DNA of 64,000 nucleotides, from NCBI RefSeq assembly GCF_001591965.1, contig NZ_BCVX01000012.1, positions 62,001-126,000 of the forward strand. The letters run 5' to 3'. This document shows, one piece after another, positions 30,302 to 38,987 of this stretch. The notes beneath the pieces are model-generated. The model did not search any database. It was not told the DNA's origin and saw only the letters and a list, made by a program, of their open reading frames with translations. Positions within the stretch are counted from its first letter, which is position 1. Every line of letters begins with the position of its first letter. Source of the stretch: Lysinibacillus odysseyi 34hs-1 = NBRC 100172. Lineage in GTDB: Bacteria; Bacillota; Bacilli; Bacillales_A; Planococcaceae. The position numbers were made by a program, and so were the translations under genes.

Positions 30302-31057
30302 ATGAAATATTATAAAAACCTAGGAAAATACATTGCGGGAACAACTATGAAAGAGGAGGCATCAGCGGAAGTAAATAATATGGCCCTTCATGTTTGTGAA
30401 ACTCCTGATGCTGTCCTCCACAATCGCGCACGGTTAGCAGGAGAACTTGGGTGCGTTCCTGCTGATTTTGTATGCGCTGTGCAAACACATAGCGCTAACT
30501 TTTATAAGGTGACGGAAGCCGACAGGGGAAAAGGTGCCTTTACAATGGAAGATGCGATTGCAGATACAGATGCACTTTATACGTATGAAACCGGCATTGT
30601 TCTTACTTCGTTTTCTGCTGATTGTGTACCTGTCCTTTTATATAATGACAAAAGCGGTGTAATTGGCGCTATTCACTCAGGCTGGCAGGGGACGGTAAAG
30701 GAAGTAACACCAAAGCTTCTTCATCAATTAATCATAGAAGAAGAAAATGACCCTTCCTCATTTCATGTCTATATCGGACCTGCACTAAGCCAAGAAAAGT
30801 TTGAGGTTGACCGGGATGTATATGAAAAATTCAAAGCTTTAGGCTATGCTGATGAGTTTATATACTACAAGGAGGAAACAAATAAATATCATATCGATAA
30901 TCAAAAAACCGTCAAAAAGCAGTGTGAACTTGCCGGTATCCCCTCATCTCATATTATAATAGATCCTACATGTACTTATCTGGATAACCGCGGATTCTCT
31001 TACCGGGAAGATAAAGGCTGCGGACGCCATATGAGCTTTATCATGAAGAAAGAATGA
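30302..31057 (+). CDS. YfiH/LACC1-family purine nucleoside enzyme
   Basis: 251 residues; GGAGG is five bases before the second of two adjacent ATG codons, which is chosen. The family's metal site is present: QTHS (near 61), FSADCVPVLL (near 105) and GAIHSGWQGTV (near 124). This family (multicopper polyphenol oxidase, LACC1, YlmD) is now known to act on purine nucleosides as phosphorylase and deaminase. It is not in the division (ylm) cluster, so it may be a second copy in the genome. Confidence 0.9.
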   Translation: MKYYKNLGKYIAGTTMKEEASAEVNNMALHVCETPDAVLHNRARLAGELGCVPADFVCAVQTHSANFYKVTEADRGKGAFTMEDAIADTDALYTYETGIVLTSFSADCVPVLLYNDKSGVIGAIHSGWQGTVKEVTPKLLHQLIIEEENDPSSFHVYIGPALSQEKFEVDRDVYEKFKALGYADEFIYYKEETNKYHIDNQKTVKKQCELAGIPSSHIIIDPTCTYLDNRGFSYREDKGCGRHMSFIMKKE

Positions 31058-31077
31058 TAAAGCTCTATTTAGGTATT

Positions 31078-31962
31078 TTATTCGTTCAATAGATCATCAA
31101 GCAATTGAATGGTTGTTAGCATCCCTCTCCAGTCTCCCTCTTCTTCTACCGCCCAGCATGTTTGAAGAGTGAGCAGCGCGATGGATGCTTTAAGCAGCCT
31201 CTTTTTATTTATATACAGTAGATTGCTGATGCTTTCCACCCTTTGCTTTAATACGGCGGGACTATGGAGTTCATTAAAGAGAAAGGGAACAAAATCAAAA
31301 TACACATCCCCTATTACTCCTTTTGGGTCAATCGCACACCATCCTCGTCTTTGGTCATATAAAATATTGTAATGGTGGAGGTCTCCGTGCAGCAGTTCAT
31401 CACCTGCTGACGTTGTTTGAATGTGTCTTACATATTGACCGGCCTTGGCTAAAAGTTCGTTTGAAATCGTGCCTTCTTCTTTTGGATTTCTTTTCATATA
31501 TTCATCTAGACCGTTAAACCACTGATAAATAGAAGGGAAAGAGGGTTTTGCCGGCCTTCTCAGTGCCTGCCATACATCTACATAATGGAAAACAGCTTCT
31601 TCCTCGCTTTTTACTTCAGATAGCATAACGCCCGGCTCTAATCTTTCAAGTAAAAGGACCCCATCCGTTTTATCGAAATTCACCAGTTTGGCAAAGCGTT
31701 CGCCATTATATAATTCTACAGCATATATTTCACGTGTAACATCTGCCCCAGGAATGCCAAATTTTAAAATGAGGGGACGGAGGTTACAATCTCTTACCTT
31801 GATTACAAAATTATATGAAAGATTACCTACAGGCCCCTCCATATAAAGCTGCCATTTTTTTGTATAGCTCTCTACTAAAGCAGGCAGACAAGATAGCCAT
31901 TTCTCCCCTTCTTTTCCGAATGCGGCTATTATTTTCTTTTTAAAATCTAAAGGAATATTCAT
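31078..31962 (-). CDS. aminoglycoside/hydroxyurea phosphotransferase-like kinase (APH(6) family)
   Basis: 294 residues. The catalytic loop is ELLHGDLHHYNILYD (HGDxxxxN, near 192) and the metal site AIDPKGVIGDVYFDF (near 212), both typical of the APH(6)/Hur family (streptomycin 6-kinases). The ATP-binding N-lobe has NFVIKVRDCNLRPLILKFG. Such chromosomal members often do not confer resistance. The end is 20 bases from the convergent gene at 31057. AAGGAAGAGG precedes the ATG. Confidence 0.82.
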   Translation of the reverse strand: MNIPLDFKKKIIAAFGKEGEKWLSCLPALVESYTKKWQLYMEGPVGNLSYNFVIKVRDCNLRPLILKFGIPGADVTREIYAVELYNGERFAKLVNFDKTDGVLLLERLEPGVMLSEVKSEEEAVFHYVDVWQALRRPAKPSFPSIYQWFNGLDEYMKRNPKEEGTISNELLAKAGQYVRHIQTTSAGDELLHGDLHHYNILYDQRRGWCAIDPKGVIGDVYFDFVPFLFNELHSPAVLKQRVESISNLLYINKKRLLKASIALLTLQTCWAVEEEGDWRGMLTTIQLLDDLLNE

Positions 31963-31991
31963 CGTATCCTCTTCCTTTTTGCGTATTTATA

Positions 31992-32024
31992 GAAAAAATC
32001 CCAGTGGAAGAAACTCCATGGGAT
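31992..32024 (-). terminator. terminator of the rsbQ operon
   Basis: On the minus strand ATCCCATGGAG pairs imperfectly with a TCCxxTGGGAT half and is followed by six T residues, 26 bases past the GGDEF gene stop. Confidence 0.8.
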
Positions 32025-32049
32025 ATGACTTTCTTAGAAAGCAAACGAT

Positions 32050-33033
32050 TTAATTTATTTCATCAAAATGAAGGGCACGGTTTCTTCCATTTCTTTTAGC
32101 AGCATAAAGAGCTTGATCTGCATGGACAAGAATGGAGGTTTCAGTATCTCCTGCCGTAAAAGTAGCCACTCCAATACTCACCGTCAAGCTTCCTATTTCC
32201 TCCCATACAGACTGTTCAACTGCCTGATTTAACCCATCAGCAAGCATCTTTGCTTCATCAGCAGTTGTTTGTGGAAGAAGAGCTGTAAACTCCTCCCCGC
32301 CAAATCGGGAAACAATGTCAGCAGGACGTGTATAGCTTTCTAAAACATTTGCTAAATGAACTAGTACATTGTCTCCTACCTGATGTCCGTATGTATCATT
32401 CACCTGCTTAAAAAAATCAATGTCGATTATAAGAAGGGAAAAGTCAGTCCCTTCCTGATTATATAACTGCACTTGTTCCTCCAGCTTTTCCTGGAAAAAG
32501 CGGCGGTTTCTAAGCCCTGTAAGCTTATCTGTATGTGATAGTTCAAGAAGCCCTGAATTGATAGCCATGAGCTCTGCCTGCTTTGCCTCAATCTCCTGAT
32601 TTATTTGTTTGAGTTTAGCAAGTGCCTGTTCTTGCTCTCTATAGGCCTCTTCCATCCTTCTTTTTGTCGTTCGAAGCTCTATCTCATAGTCCATACGTTT
32701 TTTCATCTGCACTACTATGCAGTCAATGACCTTTTGGCCTCCCCATTCCCTGCTTTTTGCATTCAGTAAAAAGGGAATTGACTGGTCGCCGGCATTTCGG
32801 CAACTAATAAATAATTCTTCCACGCAGCCGTATAGATTAATATTCGGAAAAAAATAAGAATGGAAAATCAATATAGCACCTCTTGGTAAAAGGCTTTCTA
32901 TATGTTTTCCGATCAACGCTTCTTCCTCATATCCCAACCATTCGAGGAAAGTTTCATTTACCTCCATAACAAAGCCCTTTTCATCAATGGAAAAAAAGCC
33001 GCATGGTGCAATTCTTAATCGTTCATCCATCAT
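32050..33033 (-). CDS. PAS-GGDEF diguanylate cyclase
   Basis: 327 residues, no membrane segment. PAS domain at about 5-110 (GFFSIDEKGFVMEVNETFLEWLGY), coiled coil at about 115-165, then GGDEF domain with GGEEF at 245-249. The inhibitory I-site RPAD (236-239) is five residues upstream, so feedback by c-di-GMP is possible. It should make c-di-GMP. Second gene of a two-gene operon, 22 bases after rsbQ; by analogy with RsbQ-RsbP the PAS domain is the likely receiver of the RsbQ signal. Confidence 0.9.
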   Translation of the reverse strand: MMDERLRIAPCGFFSIDEKGFVMEVNETFLEWLGYEEEALIGKHIESLLPRGAILIFHSYFFPNINLYGCVEELFISCRNAGDQSIPFLLNAKSREWGGQKVIDCIVVQMKKRMDYEIELRTTKRRMEEAYREQEQALAKLKQINQEIEAKQAELMAINSGLLELSHTDKLTGLRNRRFFQEKLEEQVQLYNQEGTDFSLLIIDIDFFKQVNDTYGHQVGDNVLVHLANVLESYTRPADIVSRFGGEEFTALLPQTTADEAKMLADGLNQAVEQSVWEEIGSLTVSIGVATFTAGDTETSILVHADQALYAAKRNGRNRALHFDEIN

Positions 33034-33055
33034 GTATCTCCCTTAACTCTCTGTT

Positions 33056-33865
33056 CTACCTTTGATGGTGCTTTAAGAATTCCCTGATAATTTCACCTGT
33101 TTCTTCAGGCTGGCTGATATGCGGATAGTGTCCCTTTGCTTCCATCAAGTAGAAAGTACTATTTTTTAAATGTGTATGTAAATATTCTCCTGCCTCAATC
33201 GGCACAATGCTATCATTTGAACATTGAATGATAAGCGTAGGAGTATCTGCTTTTGACAAGCTTGGCCGGTGATCCGAAAAGAATGTTACTTCTGCAAATT
33301 CACGTGCAATCCATGGTGCTGTAGAAGCAAAACTTTCCTCCAGTTCCTTTGTCAAACTGGGATTTTGTGACCCATCCATGACAATCGGAGCCATATAGCT
33401 TGCCCATCCCGCAAAATTCATCTCCATCATGTCCAGCAGCTCAATAATATCACTTTGTTCAAACCCTCCATAATAGCCGTCACTATCATTTAAATAACGT
33501 GCAGATGGTCCAATCATCACCAGCTTTTCAAAGCAGCCAGGTCGTTTAATAGAAGCGAGCATACCAATCATGGCACTAATGGAATGGCCGATAAAAATAA
33601 TATTTTCAAGTTGCAGCTCATCTATAATATCAAGTACATCTTTTACGTAACCATGGAGTGTATTGTATTTTGACGACTCATATGCCCCAATATCCGATTT
33701 TCCTGCCCCTACATAATCGAATAGTACAAGTCGATAGTCTTCTTTCAACAACGGAACCATGTAACGCCACATGCCTTGGTCGCAGCCGAATCCGTGAGCC
33801 AGTATGATTGTTTTTTCCCCTTTTCCTGTTACCGTTACATTATTCCGTTCCGTAACCTTCCGCAT
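33056..33865 (-). CDS. rsbQ: RsbQ-type alpha/beta hydrolase
   Basis: 269 residues, same length as B. subtilis RsbQ. Catalytic triad Ser95 (GHSISAMIGMLA), Asp218 (CSNDSIVP) and His246 (GHYPHISQP). RsbQ is related to the plant D14/KAI2 receptors and in B. subtilis processes or senses a small molecule that acts on the PAS domain of the phosphatase RsbP. Here the partner is a PAS-GGDEF protein, so output would be c-di-GMP rather than sigma-B. The start has GGATGG about nine bases upstream. Confidence 0.88.
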   Translation of the reverse strand: MRKVTERNNVTVTGKGEKTIILAHGFGCDQGMWRYMVPLLKEDYRLVLFDYVGAGKSDIGAYESSKYNTLHGYVKDVLDIIDELQLENIIFIGHSISAMIGMLASIKRPGCFEKLVMIGPSARYLNDSDGYYGGFEQSDIIELLDMMEMNFAGWASYMAPIVMDGSQNPSLTKELEESFASTAPWIAREFAEVTFFSDHRPSLSKADTPTLIIQCSNDSIVPIEAGEYLHTHLKNSTFYLMEAKGHYPHISQPEETGEIIREFLKHHQR

Positions 33866-34246
33866 AAATAAATTCCATCCTTTACCTTTTTATATAAATT
33901 CTATTTTGAATGGGGCTATCTTAAATATCAAGTTATATTAATAGTGTGTACTATAAACAACACATTTTATATATCGCTAATGTAACATGAAGACCGGTAA
34001 AAAAATAATAAAAATCAAAAACTATACGGTATGTACAGTTCTCTTACAATTCCTCCTGCATAATAGGCGGAAAAAATTCTACCTCAAGTTTTAAGGAACT
34101 ACAGCCGAATGCCTGCTTGCCTGTCAATACCCGATCAGCTAGAGAAACCAGGAGGTACTTTCACCCCGGTGTATATAAAATGTTCATTCATAACCCCACT
34201 TTTCCGTTCATATATTATGGGAGTTTTCAATACAGGAGGGTACAAC
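33866..34246. other. divergent region, nothing assigned
   Basis: About 380 bases between rsbQ (-) and the endopeptidase gene (+). The frame of the latter is open upstream to about 34109, but only the ATG at 34247 has a good ribosome site. I could not assign a promoter with confidence. Confidence 0.4.
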
Positions 34247-35437
34247 ATGGATATATATATGAGAGCCGGAGATTCCCTATGGTACTTCAGTCAGCTATTC
34301 CGGATTCCCTTCCAGTTAATCATCGACTCCAATCGAAACCTCGACCCGCAAAGAATCATGATCGGGGAGCGAATTAGAATACCCGGCTACACTATCCAGC
34401 GCTATCAAATCAAGAGGAATGATTCCTTATGGACAATTGCAAGGCAGCGTAATCTACCATTAGATACTCTTCTTCTCTTGAATCCAGCTATTAATCCAGA
34501 TTCTCTACAAATTGGCCAAACTATTAATGTACCGCTCAGAGTTACATGGAGACTCGTCAATGGCAGACAAGACTATAGCTATGAAACGATGCGGAATGAT
34601 TTACAGCGTTTACTTATGGTTTATCCTTTTTTGCAGATTTCCTCTATTGGAAAGTCCGTATTAGGAAAGGAATTGCCGGAAGTCCTGATTGGGAGGGGAG
34701 AGAAAAGAATCCATTATAATGGTTCCTTCCATGCAAATGAATGGATTACTACCCCAGTCATTATGACTTTTTTAAATGATTATGCTCTTTCACTAACAAA
34801 TCAACAAGCAATTCGCGGTGTTATTACTTCACTTTTATATGAACAAACAAACCTTTCGATTGTCCCCATGGTGAATCCTGATGGTGTCAATTTAGTACTG
34901 CAAGGTCCGCCTGAAGAGGAGCCCTATAAAAGTAATGTTACCAAATGGAACGGAGAAAGTATGGATTTTTCCGGTTGGAAAGCGAATATAAACGGTGTCG
35001 ATTTGAATGATCAGTTTCCTGCCAAGTGGGAGAAAGAAAGAGAAGACAATCCAAAAACACCGGGCCCAAGAGATTATGGAGGTGAAAAGCCATTATCACA
35101 GCCTGAAGCGATCGCTATGGCTGATTTAACAAAAAAGCGGGATTTTGCCCGTGTACTTGCTTTTCATACACAGGGGGAGGTAATCTTTTGGGGATTTGAA
35201 AATCTTGAGCCCCCGGAAAATGAGTTGCTTGCTGAAGAGTTTGGACGGGTAAGCGGATATGAACCCGTGGAAACAACGGACAGCTATGCGGGCTATAAGG
35301 ATTGGTTTATACAGGATTGGCACCGCTCAGGCTTTACGATAGAGCTTGGTGAAGGTACAAACCCACTTCCTATCGCTCAATTTGATGAGATTTATGAGGA
35401 AGTATTAGGCATTTTCCTAGCCGCCCTGTATTTATGA
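34247..35437 (+). CDS. gamma-D-glutamyl-L-diamino acid endopeptidase I (M14, LysM)
   Basis: 396 residues from the ATG at 34247, with AGGAGGG upstream. Two LysM domains (about 4-47 and 52-96) are followed by an M14 zinc carboxypeptidase domain. Zinc ligands His162 and Glu165 (HANEW) and His307 (FHTQG), catalytic Glu366 (IELGEG). Length and these positions match what I recall of the Lysinibacillus sphaericus enzyme, which cuts the gamma-D-Glu-diaminopimelate bond of peptidoglycan. There is no signal peptide, as in that enzyme. Probably sporulation or germination linked. Confidence 0.93.
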   Translation: MDIYMRAGDSLWYFSQLFRIPFQLIIDSNRNLDPQRIMIGERIRIPGYTIQRYQIKRNDSLWTIARQRNLPLDTLLLLNPAINPDSLQIGQTINVPLRVTWRLVNGRQDYSYETMRNDLQRLLMVYPFLQISSIGKSVLGKELPEVLIGRGEKRIHYNGSFHANEWITTPVIMTFLNDYALSLTNQQAIRGVITSLLYEQTNLSIVPMVNPDGVNLVLQGPPEEEPYKSNVTKWNGESMDFSGWKANINGVDLNDQFPAKWEKEREDNPKTPGPRDYGGEKPLSQPEAIAMADLTKKRDFARVLAFHTQGEVIFWGFENLEPPENELLAEEFGRVSGYEPVETTDSYAGYKDWFIQDWHRSGFTIELGEGTNPLPIAQFDEIYEEVLGIFLAALYL

Positions 35438-35665
35438 GAGCCAAACGAGAAGCCTGAAAGTTTTTGGATTTCAGGGCAGCTCCATTTTTTCAACTGTACG
35501 ATAAAAGTATTACTTCTTCCATTTCTATATTAATGCCCAATCCTTTTCATTATAAATGGGGGTACTACATGCCTTTGTAGATGCCCCCATTTCCTTCACA
35601 TATACCCTTGACTAATAGGTCTCTATTTTCCAAAAAGAGGGCCGCTGATGGTCAAAGGTTTCCTC

Positions 35666-36352
35666 TTATTCGGTGTAATCGTCTTTTCGCGCTTGTTCTA
35701 TTTCTTTCCTAGAGATTTGACCTGTCAGCTCATCAATCTCTGAGATAGGCAGGGACTCAATTTCCTCATCCATTCCCATTTCTTCGGGATCGTCATATAA
35801 CTCATTATAATCATCAAAATCCCCTTCAAAGTCAGATGGCGTTTCTGATGTCCCATACTTTGCAACGATTTGGAAGGTATCTTCATAATCATGAATATCG
35901 TCTTTATCATCCCTTCCTGCAAAAGAATTGTCTACGGGCGGAAGAATGACCTGCTCTTCCACAGGACGATCTGTAGGTACACCTTTAGCATCCGTATGTT
36001 CAATGCAGAACAAAGTATAAGGGAGCGCTGCCAAACGGTCATATGGAATTTCTGTTCCACATTTCACACAAACACCATATGTTCCGTTTTCCATCGCCTC
36101 TAATGCAGCCTCTACCTTTGCCAATTCATCATTATTATGAACCTTCAATGCCATATCTTTTTCGCGTTCGAATAACTCTGTTGCCAAGTCAGCAGGATGA
36201 TTATCAATCGTTGATAATTCATCCACAGAATCACGCAGACTACCCTTGTCCAGTAAATCATCTTCACTTATTATATCTTCCGCCGAGTGTTTCTGCTCAA
36301 TCAGCATTTTCTTTAGTTTTGTTTTTTGCTTTTCCGTTAGAATGACCAACAC
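35666..36352 (-). CDS. yteA: YteA-type TraR/DksA zinc-finger protein
   Basis: 228 residues. N-terminal coiled coil (about 5-80), then CVKCG...FCIEH zinc finger at about 95-120, of the TraR/DksA type but with His in place of the last Cys, as usual in YteA. The C-terminal half is strongly acidic. YteA proteins in Bacillales are associated with sporulation; the mechanism is unknown. The start is uncertain between GTG 36352 and TTG 36349, both near AAGGAAGG. Confidence 0.85.
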   Translation of the reverse strand: MLVILTEKQKTKLKKMLIEQKHSAEDIISEDDLLDKGSLRDSVDELSTIDNHPADLATELFEREKDMALKVHNNDELAKVEAALEAMENGTYGVCVKCGTEIPYDRLAALPYTLFCIEHTDAKGVPTDRPVEEQVILPPVDNSFAGRDDKDDIHDYEDTFQIVAKYGTSETPSDFEGDFDDYNELYDDPEEMGMDEEIESLPISEIDELTGQISRKEIEQARKDDYTE

Positions 36353-36436
36353 GTCCTTCCTTTTTCATTTGTATTATGGGCAGATCGGCAAAAAGTTATA
36401 AAGTATTTTAGGATTGTTTCCTTTTAGGCTGTCTAT

Positions 36437-37603
36437 TTATTCGCCTTCTACCTTTCCATACTTTCCGCCGCCGCCATGGGTAATAGACAATTCCCCTTTT
36501 CTTGCTTTATCAATCAGTTCCGCTAATTTTTCGGGTACAACCTCCACAAGCTGCTCCTTAGTAGCTTCATGCAAAATAGCCATTTCCGTACCAAATGTGC
36601 TTAGTAGTTTTTCAAAAGTCTTGGGACCAAGCCCCGGTATGAAATCAAGTGGAACCTGATGAATATAAGGAGGACGGGCAACCGACGGTAACTCCTTTTG
36701 TGAAAGTTCTTGTATACGAGTCGAAACGCCTTTAATAAATGTTTTCCCGCCGCAATGAGGACAAGCCGCTTCTTCGTTTGTTATTTGCCATCCGCATTTA
36801 GCACACGCCGTTTGATAATATTTTCCCAGCAGCGGGTTTAATCCATAGTTAGCTACGACTTTACGGCCGTCCTGCTCGTTCAATGCCTTTTTCAATTCAT
36901 CGAAGCTTGGTTCCTCCATGCGGATTTTTTGATACTCCCGTGCTATTTTACCGAGAGAATGGGCATCTGAATTCGTTAAGAACGGGTAATGCTGCAGCTC
37001 CTCAATTCTTTCCACCATATACGTGTCAGAACTTAGCCCAAGCTCAACAGCATCAATTTTGTCTGCATCAAAGACCTCTTGAAGGCTTGATTCCACCCCT
37101 TTTCCATATAGGCTTTTAAAAGGTGTAAAGACATGGGCTGGGACAAATAATCCCCCTAGTTCACGCACTTTTGCCTGAAGCTCTTTCCCTTCTGCATAAA
37201 TGCGCTGGGAGCTAAGGTGAATATTTTTCACATGAGCGCCCATCCACTCAGAGAATAACCTCATTTTCTCCAAAGAAGAGAAATAAGCAAGAACATGGAT
37301 TGGACCATGACAATATTGGTCATACAATTCAATTTCAGAGCCGGGAATTAATGCGGTTTGTCCATAGCGCAGTCCCCCGCCCGGCAGCTCCGCCATCTCA
37401 TTTAATTGGACTAGCTCTTCTAGCTCCATTAATACTTCCGGAGAGTGACAATCAATAATCCCTATTAGATCAAGTCCTTTGCGGCTGGTGGCCACCTCCA
37501 GAATATTGGACAGGGTAAGTGTCCGGCTGCCTGTAATTTTTACAGCTCTGCCACTTGCAGTACGGCCGATATGAATATGTAGGTCTGCATAAAAATCCTG
37601 CAT
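36437..37603 (-). CDS. EndoQ-like PHP-domain endonuclease
   Basis: 388 residues. PHP domain at 1-230 with metal-binding DLHIHIG (near 8), DCHSPE (near 52) and NSDAHSLGKIAREY (near 208). A zinc ribbon CAKCGWQ...CPHCGG lies at about 267-288. A helix-hairpin-helix segment is at about 315-345 (FIPGLGPKTFEKLLSTFG). EndoQ nicks DNA 5' to deaminated bases (uracil, hypoxanthine). GGGGAGGTG precedes the ATG. Confidence 0.88.
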   Translation of the reverse strand: MQDFYADLHIHIGRTASGRAVKITGSRTLTLSNILEVATSRKGLDLIGIIDCHSPEVLMELEELVQLNEMAELPGGGLRYGQTALIPGSEIELYDQYCHGPIHVLAYFSSLEKMRLFSEWMGAHVKNIHLSSQRIYAEGKELQAKVRELGGLFVPAHVFTPFKSLYGKGVESSLQEVFDADKIDAVELGLSSDTYMVERIEELQHYPFLTNSDAHSLGKIAREYQKIRMEEPSFDELKKALNEQDGRKVVANYGLNPLLGKYYQTACAKCGWQITNEEAACPHCGGKTFIKGVSTRIQELSQKELPSVARPPYIHQVPLDFIPGLGPKTFEKLLSTFGTEMAILHEATKEQLVEVVPEKLAELIDKARKGELSITHGGGGKYGKVEGE

Positions 37604-37780
37604 TTCTCTTCACCTCCCCTTTAGCTTTTGATTTGCTGTTGATTCTATACATACCCGTTTTTCCGTTAAAACCACTTTCATTATAAGAAGAGGGCAATTT
37701 TGCAGAAATTCTTATGTCAAAAGCTATATTTTAACAGCTCTTCATTGGATTCATTTTTATCCTCTCGTGAATTTTTCCTG

Positions 37781-37809
37781 TGATAAAAAAGCTGCGTGAA
37801 GCCATATTA
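37781..37809 (+). promoter_or_regulatory. candidate forespore (sigma-G type) promoter
   Basis: TGATAA (37781-37786) and CATATTA (37803-37809), 16 bases apart, resemble the sigma-G pattern TGAATA / CATACTA. It is about 30 bases upstream of a small gene followed by sspH, a forespore gene in B. subtilis. Inference; the -35 match is only partial. Confidence 0.4.
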
Positions 37810-37839
37810 AGGACAGTCTAAATGAAAGGAGCATGCCAA

Positions 37840-37998
37840 ATGGGAAGAGACGATAAAAAGGGAAGCAGCCATAATAAAGACACGCTGCCACAGACGCCGA
37901 AAAATGAAAAGATTTCTCCTAACAAAATAAGAGAAGAGTTTTCAAAAGAGCTGGTGGAAATTGCAAAATCAGCCAGCCGCCAGCGTCATAAAAAATAG
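37840..37998 (+). CDS. small YfhD-like protein, probably spore-associated
   Basis: 52 residues: starts MGRDDKKGSSHNKDTLPQTP and ends in basic RQRHKK. AAAGGAG is eight bases upstream. The motif LPQTPKN is shared with the small YfhD family of Bacillus, which I recall as lying near a spore-protein gene; the rest is divergent. Together with sspH (12 bases downstream) it forms a probable forespore operon. The function is unknown. Confidence 0.7.
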   Translation: MGRDDKKGSSHNKDTLPQTPKNEKISPNKIREEFSKELVEIAKSASRQRHKK

Positions 37999-38010
37999 GA
38001 GGAATAAAAG

Positions 38011-38202
38011 ATGGATTATCAACGTGCTCAAGAAATCGTTAATTCCCCTTCAGAATATGAAGTCAGCTATAACGGAGTTTCCATCTGGATTGACAAGCTA
38101 CATGACGATCATAAAACAGCAACCGTCCATTTACGACGTTCACTGGAAGAACGCTCTGAAGTAGATGTAGCCGAGTTAAAAGAAGAATACAAAGTTCATT
38201 AA
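38011..38202 (+). CDS. sspH: small acid-soluble spore protein, H type
   Basis: 63 residues. The sequence MDYQRAQEIVNSPSEYEVSY... through ...VAELKEEY matches the SspH pattern (MDxxRAxxIVxSPxxxxVxYNGxxVWIxxV). H-type SASPs are minor spore-core proteins made under sigma-G in the forespore. GGAGGAAT precedes the ATG, and a terminator follows. Shows that the organism sporulates. Confidence 0.92.
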   Translation: MDYQRAQEIVNSPSEYEVSYNGVSIWIDKLHDDHKTATVHLRRSLEERSEVDVAELKEEYKVH

Positions 38203-38207
38203 AGAAA

Positions 38208-38240
38208 AGCTTCACGGGAATAGTATCCCGTGGAGTTTTA
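38208..38240 (+). terminator. terminator after sspH
   Basis: CACGGGA pairs with TCCCGTG, extended by flanking A and T tracts (AAAA..TTTT), directly after the sspH stop. Confidence 0.75.
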
Positions 38241-38243
38241 TCT

Positions 38244-38454
38244 CTATACACCCATAAAATCCGTCTGCCAGCTTTTTATCATCTGCATTTTTTTAGCTGC
38301 CAAGCATGGGTCCCATTCGCTGACCGAAACGTCTCGGATTGTCGGAATGACAACTTGGTTGATTTTCTAACCTGCATAATTTTCACTATATGGTCAGCAT
38401 AATGGACAAGCTGCAACTTAATTGCACCGCTAATGAAACATGCCCTTTTACCAC
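38244..38454 (-). pseudogene. frameshifted gene fragment, unidentified
   Basis: Downstream of the 38448-38714 gene on the same strand, protein-like sequence jumps between frames: VVKGHVSLAVQL near 38454-38420, then LQLVHYADHIVKIMQV, then INQVVIPTIRDVSVSEWD... running to a stop at 38244. No single frame is open across it. Most likely a dead second gene of the small operon. The family is unknown to me; chance open stretches cannot be excluded. Confidence 0.3.
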
Positions 38455-38714
38455 CGCATTTCTATAGAAACCAGGCTATCAACCGAAATCAAAGGACCCT
38501 GCATGACGGCGGTACCATTTGGTGCCCTGACTTTAGAAAGGATAATTTCATTCTTTAAGATGCCCCCAGCAGCCGGTTCTATATTTTCCTCTCTTAAAAG
38601 CTCATGCCCCACCTCAATTAGGTTCGATTCTTTCTCCTCGACACCGATGATAAGGACAAGAAGGAATGCGGCTAGATTAATAATGAACAGTGAGAAGATT
38701 GTCTGCTTTTTCAC
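38448..38714 (-). CDS. small single-pass membrane protein, unknown
   Basis: 88 residues from a GTG at 38714 (GAGGAGG eight bases upstream); the frame is open further upstream without support. Basic start VKKQ, one membrane segment (about 5-22), then an outside domain of about 60 residues (VEEKESNLIEVGHELLREEN...). I do not recognise the family. Confidence 0.55.
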   Translation of the reverse strand: MKKQTIFSLFIINLAAFLLVLIIGVEEKESNLIEVGHELLREENIEPAAGGILKNEIILSKVRAPNGTAVMQGPLISVDSLVSIEMRW

Positions 38715-38847
38715 TATAAGAGCCTCCTCTTTAAACAATCGTGTTATTCTTACACTTCCCACCCTTCCTCATAAAAAACACCTTTCACCAGTTTGTCATA
38801 AAATAATCAGATTAATTTTCCGGCTCTCCTGCTTTTTTACAGCAAAT

Positions 38848-38885
38848 AAGGAAGCGTCTGAACAATCGGTACAAGACGCTTCCTT
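38848..38885. repeat. inverted repeat between two genes
   Basis: AAGGAAGCGTCT and its complement form a 12-base stem with a 14-base loop. No T run on either side. It lies upstream of the 38448 gene and past the sensor kinase stop, so it may be a Rho-independent-like end of the kinase mRNA. Confidence 0.5.
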
Positions 38886-38987
38886 AGCTATAAATATCCT
38901 CTTATTTTAATAATAAATATTGAAGGAAAAAGACAAGCAGCAGATTATTTATCAGCAAGCTGACCAATAAGTGAATGTGCTTCTCTT

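Noticed and set aside
38440-38910. 156-codon forward frame over the small membrane gene region
   Set aside because: It overlaps the better-supported minus-strand gene at 38448-38714, which has a good ribosome site and a membrane segment; the forward frame has neither.
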